A stretch of 6,009 nt of DNA from positions 1 to 6,009 of the forward strand of contig JAITDV010000567.1 in NCBI GenBank assembly GCA_031282385.1. Direction: 5' to 3'. Position 1 is the first letter of the stretch. The number at the start of each line of letters is the position of its first letter. Source of the stretch: Planctomycetaceae bacterium. GTDB taxonomy: Bacteria > Planctomycetota > Planctomycetia > Pirellulales > Thermoguttaceae. Both the position numbers and the translations under genes were made by a program. Of the stretch, positions 1 through 6,009 are shown in pieces. The notes under the pieces were generated by a model that made no database searches, was not told the DNA's origin, and worked only from the letters and a program-made list of their open reading frames with translations.

Positions 1-1536
1 CCGGTTACTTCAAAACCGCCTATCCCCGCCAATCAATCTGATATTCATATTCATACCCACGAACAACATACTACACCCCAATCCGATAAAACAAAAAAAA
101 ATATATCAGCAATGAAAGTTGTGGTTGACGGCGATTTGGCGGAACGAGATAAAGTTGTTGCTGAAATTGTAGAGAGTTTTGCGCAAACAAAACACGCAAT
201 ATTTGCCAAGCCGGAAATACCGCCCAAAGAACCGCAATTGACTTTGCAACCACCGTTGAATTTTCCAATGTCAACAATAACATTCGGAGATATGATGATA
301 CAACCGAGAATTACATCACAAGTTATAAAAATTGATCCGGCAAACAATAGTTTGAAAATGCATTGGGAAATTTTGACATGGATAAACAAGGACGGAGATT
401 TCCATTCTGCTATCATCAGAGATTTATCGAAAACAAAAATTGATCAGTTATACAAAGTCAGCTCGCCAACAAAAATATTCAAACCGGAAACTAATCAAAT
501 TTCTGAACGTGAATGGAAAATCGGTAAACAAGTAGTAATACGTCCGACAACCAGTCAGACAGTACCGTATTTTTATTCGGGAATAAATTTCGAGCAACGA
601 ATGGTACCGGATTTGTCGGTACTTGGAACCAAGTCAGGTTATGTTTACGCAATAAAAAATCGCAATGGTGAAATAGCTTGGCATTTTATTTCAAATGGTC
701 CGGTAACGGAGCAGATTGGTATTATTGGAGTTGATGTGTTTGTGCCGACGCAGTACGGAATGTACAATATCGATTTATTGGCGGGCAAAGAAAAATGGTA
801 TGCGCCGAATATTCAAAAATTTTTGTGTGCATCAAAAGTACGCGTTTATGTTAAGGACAAGCATGGATTTCTTGTGATTCTTGATCGGAGGAGCGGCAGT
901 AGGATTGCTTTGTTGGATTTGCGTAAGTTTCGTGAAGTGTTGTTTAATATTGAGACTGACAGACTTTTTATAGTTGACGATTCCGGTTTGATCCAGTGTT
1001 TTGCAGAACGCCAAGCAGATACGGTAAGTAATATTATACGTTCAGGTGTACGACCGATTCCTGAAATACGGCATCGGTTGAGTGCGTCGCAATATGCTGA
1101 TGCCGTTAGCGGAAAAAAGATTCCTGATCTTTATTGGGTGGAAGCTCTGGGAATGACTGGAAAAAGTATAAAAGTAGATTCAGTAAATACAGAAAATGTC
1201 GGCGATGAAGAAAATACAGGAACATCAGAAACAAAGGGCAATGTTGATCAAACTGCTAGCGACTCAAATACATCCCAAACTTCCGAATCACCGCCGCCGC
1301 CAACAACAACGACCGAATCAACACAACCTGATAGTCAGAACAATTCAGATATGACTACTACACAGGATACGACTTCAGCAGACAGTACATCAACTACCGA
1401 TTCAGAAAATTCAGAATCGCCATCATCGGCAAATCCAACAAGTCCGGAACCGGCAAATCCCAATCCTCCGCCAGCAGACAATACACCAAGCCCTGATCCA
1501 AAACCTGACGAACCGGAGCCAATCACAATTGCATAA
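1..1536 (+). CDS. PQQ-like beta-propeller protein with Thr/Ser/Pro-rich C-terminal tail (5'-partial)
   Basis: The frame is open from the first base, and the residues before the first ATG (position 112) are Pro/Thr/Gln/His-rich, like an internal linker. I therefore treat the gene as cut by the window edge; 511 codons are visible. Numbering from the first visible codon, residues ~205-337 carry four beta-propeller-type blades: LSVLGTKSGYVYAIKNRNGE followed by IAWHF, then DVFVPTQYGMYNIDLLAGKE and KWY, then RVYVKDKHGFLVILDRRSG, then RLFIVDDSGLIQCFAE. The 'G.VYA.....G...W' pattern is typical of PQQ/BamB-like repeats. Such domains usually act as extracytoplasmic binding or scaffold modules; no ligand can be assigned. 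Residues ~390-511 form a disordered tail rich in Thr, Ser, Pro, Asp, Glu and Asn, with Pro4 and Thr4 runs. Any signal peptide lies outside the window. The gene is convergent with the phosphorylase gene. The propeller call is fairly secure; the exact role is unknown. Confidence 0.8.
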   Translation, partial: PVTSKPPIPANQSDIHIHTHEQHTTPQSDKTKKNISAMKVVVDGDLAERDKVVAEIVESFAQTKHAIFAKPEIPPKEPQLTLQPPLNFPMSTITFGDMMIQPRITSQVIKIDPANNSLKMHWEILTWINKDGDFHSAIIRDLSKTKIDQLYKVSSPTKIFKPETNQISEREWKIGKQVVIRPTTSQTVPYFYSGINFEQRMVPDLSVLGTKSGYVYAIKNRNGEIAWHFISNGPVTEQIGIIGVDVFVPTQYGMYNIDLLAGKEKWYAPNIQKFLCASKVRVYVKDKHGFLVILDRRSGSRIALLDLRKFREVLFNIETDRLFIVDDSGLIQCFAERQADTVSNIIRSGVRPIPEIRHRLSASQYADAVSGKKIPDLYWVEALGMTGKSIKVDSVNTENVGDEENTGTSETKGNVDQTASDSNTSQTSESPPPPTTTTESTQPDSQNNSDMTTTQDTTSADSTSTTDSENSESPSSANPTSPEPANPNPPPADNTPSPDPKPDEPEPITIA

Positions 1537-1607
1537 ATACTAACGTTGGAATTGTAAAAAAATGGTAACTATTCAGTCGCGAGATTCAGTTGTTTAGGAA
1601 AAAGAGG

Positions 1608-1820
1608 CAGACAAAAACGCAACGTTCTAAAGTAAACAACCCTTATTTATCCAATATTTATCCGCCTTATGCTCTTATTCTTTTGATGTTAAATTTAAGA
1701 CAATATCAAACAAACATAAGGGTGCATTTTTTTTGGGGGGGAATTTTGGCTACTAAGGGTAATTTGACAAATAAGGGTTGTTTACTTAATGTCGTTTAAT
1801 TGTTGTTGCGTTCTTGTCTG
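1608..1820. repeat. Imperfect inverted-repeat (MITE-like) element between convergent genes
   Basis: The 351-base gap between the two convergent stop codons (1537-1887) holds no credible gene. It contains nested inverted repeats. The inner arms, 1630-1648 and 1769-1787, are perfect 19-base reverse complements around a 120-base centre. The outer arms, 1608-1623 and 1805-1820, match at 15 of 16 positions but are spaced unequally from the inner arms. A 9-base inverted match (1584-1592 with 1868-1876) may mark outer ends, giving about 293 bases. The centre holds T8 directly followed by G7 (1727-1741) and three TAAGGGT heptamers (1717, 1754, 1772), with one inverted copy at 1639. No transposase and no clear target-site duplication are visible. 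It may be a non-autonomous element remnant, a palindromic repeat family, or a long two-way transcription barrier. Confidence 0.7.
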
Positions 1821-1887
1821 ATTATTCTTATCAATTTTGAATAATCTCTTGCCCCTCCCAAAACACGCAACTGAATAATTATGTTTT

Positions 1888-4089
1888 TTAATCCATTATA
1901 CAACTTACGCCGCCTGCAGCCGGTAAATATACTTTAGTTGTATAATCCGCAACCATTCTGTGCGCACTGAAACGCCATGCCAAAGTGCTGATTGAATTTT
2001 TCATTCGTCTAATCCACTTTGCCGGTAAACCATACTCGTCAGTCTCATAATACAACGGAATTACCTCATTCTCCAACACATCAAAAAGACTTTCCGCATC
2101 TCGTTGGTCTGTAATTCTGTCGTCAACATGACTCGTTCCATTGCCAATCGCAAACCCATTTGAACCGTCATACGCCTCTGCCCACCAACCATCAAGAATC
2201 GATAAATTGAGCGCGCCATTCAACACCGCCTTCATTCCGCTCGTACCCGACGCCTCCAACGGACGACGCGGATTGTTAAGCCAAACATCAACTCCTTGAA
2301 TCATGTGCCTACAAACGTTGATGTCATAATCCTCAATAAACACAAACCGATTCGCAAATATCGGATCATTGCGCAAATTTGCTATCGTCTGAATAAATTC
2401 TTTACCCGGATTATCTGCCGGATGCGCTTTGCCCGCAAAAACAAATTGAACCGGACGATCAGGATCATTGCAAAGTTTAGCCATACGCTCGAATTGATTT
2501 AGGACAAGAGTTGCTCGTTTATATGTTGCAAATCGCCGTCCGAAACCGATAGTCAAAATTTGCGGGTCAAGCAATGTTCTTGCGCGATCAATTACGTCGT
2601 CTGCTTCACCTCTACGTCGGCATTGTCTGCTTACCCTGCGGCGAATAAACGCAATCAACAGATTCTTTAACGCATTATGTGTTTCCCAAAGTTCACCTGC
2701 GTCAATTCCTTGTATTGCTTCCCATTCTCGCGGATCATAAGATTCTTGCGACCAACTCGGCGGAAGATGACGCTCAAATAACGTATTCATCTGCCAAGCC
2801 ATCCAACTCGGAACATGTACGCCATTGGTAATATGCCCTATTGGTACTTTTTCTTCAGGCAAATTGGGCCACAAACAATGCCACATTTTTCTCGACACAA
2901 CACCATGCAACGACGCTACCGCATTGGCAAAACGCGACATCTTACACCCCAAAACCGTCATACAAAACGGTTCTTCTTGATTTGCTGTATTAACCCGACC
3001 TAACGACATCAAATAACTATGATCTATTCCAAGTTCATCCCGCAACGGACCAAGATGCTCTTCAATCAAATTACTATCAAATCTGTCATGTCCCGCAGGA
3101 ACCGGAGTATGTGTTGTAAATACTGTCATTTGAGCAACATCAGACGCAGCGTCTTGAAAACTTATACCGTCGTCGTGCATTCTTTGACGAACTACTTCAA
3201 GTGTTGCAAAAGCATTATGCCCTTCATTCAAATGGTAAACGCCCGGCGCAATTCCAAGTGCTTTTAAAGCGCGAATCCCGCCAATTCCCGACACGATTTC
3301 TTGTCTTATTCTTGTTCTGTTATTGCCGCCGTAAAGTCTGCTCGTCAACTCTCTATCATCAGGTTGATTTTCCTCAATATCAGTGTCAAGCAAATAAAGC
3401 GGCACGCGACCAACATTCATTTTCCGTACTTTTGCGTAAATTGTTCCTGTACGAGTTTCAATTGAAACCGTTATTTTGTTTCCGCGAATATCTACTGCTG
3501 GTTCAAGCGGTAAATATTCGACCATTGTGTCAAGATATTCTTCTTCTTGCCAACCGTTAACATTTAGTTGTTGTTTGAAGTAACCTTGATTGTAGAACAA
3601 CCCGATTGCAACAAGCGGCACGCCTAATCCGCTTGCACTTTTAATGTGGTCGCCGGACAAAACACCTAAACCGCCGGAATAAATCGGCACTGACTCGTGT
3701 ACGCCGAATTCAAGCGAAAAATAAGCAACTGGACGCGAACCAAGAACTCCGACATTTTTTGCCGCCCAACGTGTTCGAGTTTCCATGTATTCGTTCATGC
3801 GGCGATAAGCCTGATCGATTCGTGTGTAGAGAACAAGTTCTGCCGCACGCACTTCGAGACGTTCCGGTGTAAATTCACGCAAAAGAGCAATTGGATTATG
3901 ACCAAGTTGTCGCCACCTGATCGGATCAAGTGAACGAAACAAATTAATTACTTCAGGATGCCAACTCCACCAAAGATTGCCCGCAAGCGCCATACACTTA
4001 TTGTAAAGACTTTGCGGGGTGATTCCTGACATTTTGCTTGAATTTACGGTTGAGGTGAGATTTTTGTTTGATTCGGTATTTGTAATCAT
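1888..4089 (-). CDS. glgP: Alpha-glucan (glycogen/maltodextrin) phosphorylase, GT35, DUF3417 branch
   Basis: This 733-residue cytoplasmic PLP enzyme removes glucose from the non-reducing end of alpha-1,4-glucans with phosphate, giving glucose-1-phosphate for glycogen or maltodextrin use. Residues ~27-70 (LYNKCMALAGNLWWSWHPEV and onward) match the N-terminal DUF3417 domain. The phosphorylase fold follows: YFSLEFG at 123, GGLGVLSGDH at 139-148, HLNEGHNAF at 286-294, THTPVPAGHD at 326-335, HITNGVHVPSW at 419-429 and GFGRRFATYKRA at 515-526. EASGTSGMK at 612-620 contains K620, the expected PLP-binding lysine. The THTPV.AGHD form is typical of the shorter, divergent phosphorylases rather than of the E. 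coli GlgP/MalP type. No frameshift or missing motif is seen. The ATG at 4089 gives a Ser/Thr/Asn-rich 19-residue leader; M20 (ATG at 4032) is a real alternative, and neither start has a convincing Shine-Dalgarno sequence. Glycogen versus maltodextrin preference cannot be read from sequence. Confidence 0.95.
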   Translation of the reverse strand: MITNTESNKNLTSTVNSSKMSGITPQSLYNKCMALAGNLWWSWHPEVINLFRSLDPIRWRQLGHNPIALLREFTPERLEVRAAELVLYTRIDQAYRRMNEYMETRTRWAAKNVGVLGSRPVAYFSLEFGVHESVPIYSGGLGVLSGDHIKSASGLGVPLVAIGLFYNQGYFKQQLNVNGWQEEEYLDTMVEYLPLEPAVDIRGNKITVSIETRTGTIYAKVRKMNVGRVPLYLLDTDIEENQPDDRELTSRLYGGNNRTRIRQEIVSGIGGIRALKALGIAPGVYHLNEGHNAFATLEVVRQRMHDDGISFQDAASDVAQMTVFTTHTPVPAGHDRFDSNLIEEHLGPLRDELGIDHSYLMSLGRVNTANQEEPFCMTVLGCKMSRFANAVASLHGVVSRKMWHCLWPNLPEEKVPIGHITNGVHVPSWMAWQMNTLFERHLPPSWSQESYDPREWEAIQGIDAGELWETHNALKNLLIAFIRRRVSRQCRRRGEADDVIDRARTLLDPQILTIGFGRRFATYKRATLVLNQFERMAKLCNDPDRPVQFVFAGKAHPADNPGKEFIQTIANLRNDPIFANRFVFIEDYDINVCRHMIQGVDVWLNNPRRPLEASGTSGMKAVLNGALNLSILDGWWAEAYDGSNGFAIGNGTSHVDDRITDQRDAESLFDVLENEVIPLYYETDEYGLPAKWIRRMKNSISTLAWRFSAHRMVADYTTKVYLPAAGGVSCIMD

Positions 4090-4091
4090 AA

Positions 4092-4102
4092 TGAACAGTT
4101 CA
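4092..4102. promoter_or_regulatory. Short palindrome just upstream of the phosphorylase start
   Basis: TGAACAGTTCA is a perfect palindrome with 5-base arms around a central A. It ends three bases before the start codon on the minus strand. It could be a small operator or an RNA hairpin over the start, but at this length chance is a serious alternative. The core GAACAGTT also occurs in the 3' arm of both well-conserved repeats in this spacer (4357-4364 and 5002-5009). Confidence 0.2.
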
Positions 4103-4263
4103 CACCCAAATTTCAGTCAACTTAAACAGCTTTAACACCATTGAGATGACAAAAATATAAAGTGTACTTAATGATATTGCCCGTGAGCAACTTGTTATAG
4201 TTTCAGGTATTATTTCAAAAATGGATTGGCAAAGAACGACGCAAAATCAAAAAATTGCCGTCG

Positions 4264-4369
4264 ATACTGTTCGTACTACAAATTGCGGGACTCAAGAGTG
4301 TAAAAGCCTACTTTCCGACAGGTGAGCAGGCGACGGTAAACGGAAAATTCAAGCGTGAACAGTTTAAAA
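4264..4369 (+). repeat. Structured ~105-base repeat, copy 1
   Basis: This copy aligns with 4910-5014 over 106 columns, with 11 substitutions (10 transitions) and one single-base gap, about 89% identity. Its ends can pair: 4266-4277 with 4352-4363 gives 11 of 12 pairs, two of them G-U, with one A-C mismatch. Inside, 4306-4313 pairs with 4324-4331 (7 of 8), capped by CC-GACA-GG, and 4299-4301 can extend the stem with 4333-4335. The plus strand is preferred because several variant pairs are G-U on that strand. It could be a cis-acting RNA, a small RNA gene or a hairpin-type repeat; I do not recognise it as a known riboswitch. Confidence 0.8.
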
Positions 4370-4799
4370 AAGTTATATTGAACCAAACCAATCTCGAAAA
4401 ACGAATGCCGAGAATTGTACATGAAAAACAAACCTTGACAACAACCCTGAAAAATTTGAAATTAGCAATTCGGATGTTGATTTGAGAAAAATATTGTAAC
4501 TTTGAGCAACGCCAAATTATCTTTTAACTTACGCCGACAACCGTTTTACGCAAACGCCAGCAAAACAATAACATTTTACCAATTTATAACTTGCGAATAG
4601 TTGTATGATGCAAATAAGAATTTGTTTTTTTGAGTTTACGGCGTTTTTGATTGTCAAAACGAGTATTTCTAAAAAGTCAATTTGTATCCCGCAAAGGTAA
4701 AAAACTTATAAAGGTTAAAATTAAAATAATAGATTTATCCGTTAATAATTCAAAATTCTATTTGCAAACTTTGTGTTTCTTGGCGAAACTTTCGTTCTT

Positions 4800-4880
4800 A
4801 TGTTGTTCGTGTCATGAGTTGTGTGCCTCAAGAACGCAAAAGCCTCTTGCTCTCGGAAGGTAAGCTGACGGCGGTCAACT
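4800..4880 (+). repeat. Structured repeat, diverged copy 3
   Basis: The first 46 bases (4800-4845) align without gaps to 4264-4309 at 32 of 46 positions, and 12 of the 14 differences are transitions. The shared core is CTCAAGA followed by AAAAGCCT. The remainder is degraded but keeps a hairpin: 4842-4844 can pair with 4870-4872 and CTTGC at 4846-4850 with GTAAG at 4860-4864. The long closing helix seen in the other copies is missing, so this is probably a decayed or distantly related member. Confidence 0.6.
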
Positions 4881-4909
4881 AAAATTAAACTGTGAATGAT
4901 TTTGAAAAT

Positions 4910-5014
4910 ATACTGTTTGTACTATAAATTGCAGGACTCAAGAGCGTAAAAGCCTGCTTTCCGATAGGTAAGCAGGCAACGGTTAAGGAAAATTCAAGTG
5001 CGAACAGTTTAAAA
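4910..5014 (+). repeat. Structured ~105-base repeat, copy 2
   Basis: This is the best-folding copy. 4912-4923 pairs with 4997-5008 in 12 consecutive pairs including two G-U. The inner stem 4952-4959 with 4970-4977 is a perfect 8 bp, topped by a U-U mismatch and CC-GATA-GG, with 4945-4947 able to extend it by pairing with 4979-4981. The copy ends 29 bases from the stop codon of the minus-strand gene at 5044. Several substitutions relative to copy 1 fall in stems and keep pairing. Function is unknown. Confidence 0.82.
4948..4977 (-). terminator. Possible intrinsic terminator of the unknown gene at 5044
   Basis: Read on the minus strand, the inner hairpin of copy 2 (8-bp GC-rich stem at 4952-4977) is followed directly by TTTT (4951-4948), 66 bases past the stop codon of the upstream gene. 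The U-run is short. Copy 1 repeats the arrangement far from any stop codon, which weakens a terminator-only explanation. Confidence 0.4.
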
Positions 5015-5043
5015 TTCAATATTCAAGTAAGATCATGAGGATA

Positions 5044-6009
5044 TTATTGTTTAGATTTATTGGGGTCAATTTTTTGGGGCGCGTCTTTCCATTCTTGGGG
5101 AATATCCAAATCGACATCCGAAACAACTTCACCCTTATCATTCCACTCAATCTGACGACCAAATAATCGATTGCGAATAATTGAATGATACGTTGCGGGG
5201 TAGCCGTTGCGATGAAATGTTACTTGAATACTCTCTCCATTTTTTATTAAATCAGGTATGCTCATATCATATTCCATCGTATCATAGTCCATTTGCATAC
5301 TCCCTTCTACATATTTTATTAAATTTTTTGAATTGTCAAAAACCAAAAATATTCCCTGCTTATCAATATAATGCGCTCTTACAGTAATTAAAGTAACTCG
5401 ATCATTATCAAATTTTATGTCTGTACAAACACGATCTATTTTTGAAAACCGCGTTGCAACATAATTCAATATTGGTTGTAATTCTCCTTTCAGCGTCGGA
5501 TTTAAAAATTTATCCATAGCGTAAATAAGTTGCGGAAGTTTCTTGTTCTTTTGTGTAGGTAACGTAAATCTTGACGTAATATTTTTTGTTAGAGGTTGAT
5601 CTTTAGGCGGAAATTTTCCGTAATCAATCGGTTTGGCAATTTCAATTAGAGTTTTCGCGTCATGAGCGTCAAATGTATCCCGAATTAATTTTCCATCTGC
5701 GTCAAGCTCAATTTTACGTTTGCCATTCCTACCATAATATTGAATGTTATTTATTGTATTGCTTTTTTCATCATATCTGACTTCCAACGACGCGGCTCGT
5801 TTAAATTCACTATAAAAGGCAATTTTATTACTATCGTTAAAATGAAGACCAGTAAGGACGCTATAAGATTTACAACGTTTATCTATATAGACTGTATCAA
5901 GCATAAAAACTTTGTCTTTTTTTATTTTTGACGAAATAGAAACCTCGAAATTCCATCGCGGATCAGTTTCTGTTACAAAAAAGGGATGCTTCAAAAGGTT
6001 ATAAAAATT
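5044..6009 (-). CDS. Protein of unknown function (5'-partial)
   Basis: The frame runs from the stop at 5044 to the right edge with no stop codon, giving 321 visible codons. The first start-like codon is a TTG at 5994 with in-frame codons before it, so the true start is probably outside the window. I do not recognise the family. Visible traits are a beta-rich, Lys/Asp-rich polypeptide with alternating strand-turn patterns such as IQYYGRNGKRKIELDADGKL and, near the C-terminus, a segment like VTFHRNGYPATYHSIIRNRL followed by FGRQIEWNDKGEVVSDVDLD. That last pattern (NG.P...Y..I.....G.Q.EW...G.V..) faintly resembles YwqK/MORN-type repeat proteins, which is only an inference. No transmembrane segment is visible in this part, and a signal peptide could lie upstream. 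It is on the same strand as the phosphorylase gene but 954 bases upstream of it, so it is probably a separate transcription unit. Confidence 0.85.
   Translation of the reverse strand, partial: NFYNLLKHPFFVTETDPRWNFEVSISSKIKKDKVFMLDTVYIDKRCKSYSVLTGLHFNDSNKIAFYSEFKRAASLEVRYDEKSNTINNIQYYGRNGKRKIELDADGKLIRDTFDAHDAKTLIEIAKPIDYGKFPPKDQPLTKNITSRFTLPTQKNKKLPQLIYAMDKFLNPTLKGELQPILNYVATRFSKIDRVCTDIKFDNDRVTLITVRAHYIDKQGIFLVFDNSKNLIKYVEGSMQMDYDTMEYDMSIPDLIKNGESIQVTFHRNGYPATYHSIIRNRLFGRQIEWNDKGEVVSDVDLDIPQEWKDAPQKIDPNKSKQ

Larger units (their letters stand above)
4090..5043. other. Long non-coding spacer carrying a repeat family
   Basis: These 954 bases separate the phosphorylase start from the stop of the next minus-strand gene. 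Open frames here are short and Lys/Ile/Leu-rich, cross the repeats and lack recognisable domains, so I call none. The spacer holds three copies of a structured repeat (4264-4369, diverged 4800-4880, 4910-5014), all in the same orientation. I see nothing identifiable in 4103-4263 or 4370-4799 beyond AT-rich sequence. The promoter and leader of the phosphorylase gene must lie in the left part or within the repeats, but I cannot place a convincing -35/-10 pair. Confidence 0.75.

Noticed and set aside
112..114. ATG at 112 as the true start of the beta-propeller gene
   Set aside because: The same frame is open back to base 1 with linker-like composition, and there is no ribosome-binding site before the ATG.
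51..416. 121-codon minus-strand frame opposite the beta-propeller gene
   Set aside because: It is a shadow of the plus-strand gene, which carries the recognisable protein pattern nearby.
1590..1799. 69-codon plus-strand frame in the convergent gap
   Set aside because: It starts with TTG, spans both arms of the inverted repeat and has no recognisable domain.
4092..4120. Promoter for the phosphorylase with a TTGACT -35 box (minus strand, 4120-4115)
   Set aside because: The hexamer 17 bases downstream is TGTTCA, a poor -10 box, and it lies almost at the start codon.
4255..4485. 76-codon plus-strand frame across repeat copy 1
   Set aside because: The one-base gap and the pattern of differences between copies are not codon-based, so the repeat does not look coding.
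4651..4863. 70-codon plus-strand frame in the long spacer
   Set aside because: Its composition is that of AT-rich non-coding DNA and it runs into the diverged repeat.
4264..5014. Template/variable repeat pair of a diversity-generating retroelement
   Set aside because: Differences are transitions of all kinds, not changes confined to template adenines, and no reverse transcriptase is present.
4264..5014. CRISPR array
   Set aside because: There are only two or three ~105-base repeats with long, unequal spacing and no short regular units.
5992..5994. TTG at 5994 as the start of the right-edge gene
   Set aside because: The frame continues open to the window end, so an upstream start outside the window is more likely.

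Overview
The window looks like a gene-sparse, AT-rich bacterial chromosome segment. Two of its three genes are cut by the window edges. The only confidently named gene is an alpha-glucan (glycogen/maltodextrin) phosphorylase of the DUF3417-containing branch. A PQQ-type beta-propeller protein with a low-complexity Thr/Ser/Pro tail, weak or absent Shine-Dalgarno sequences and long spacers recall Planctomycetota or a related PVC lineage. That placement is an inference (about 50% sure), and the low GC would be unusual for that phylum.

Layout. Positions 1-1536 (+) hold the 3' part of a beta-propeller protein whose frame is open to the left edge. Positions 1537-1887 are the gap between two convergent genes. 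This gap is filled by an imperfect inverted-repeat element with a perfect 19-bp inner arm pair and a 15/16 outer arm pair; it resembles a MITE or other palindromic repeat. Positions 1888-4089 (-) hold a complete glgP-type gene. Positions 4090-5043 are a 954-base spacer with no credible protein gene. It contains two ~105-base direct repeats (about 89% identical) and a third, much more diverged copy. The repeats fold into a long closing helix plus an inner hairpin, and the differences between copies are nearly all transitions that mostly preserve pairing. Positions 5044-6009 (-) hold the 3' part of a protein of unknown function, open to the right edge.

The genes show no clear functional link. 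The first gene is convergent with glgP. The unknown gene lies on the same strand upstream of glgP but is separated by 954 bases of repeat-bearing spacer, so an operon is unlikely. The best candidate for something undescribed is the structured repeat family at 4264-5014. Second is the inverted-repeat element at 1608-1820.
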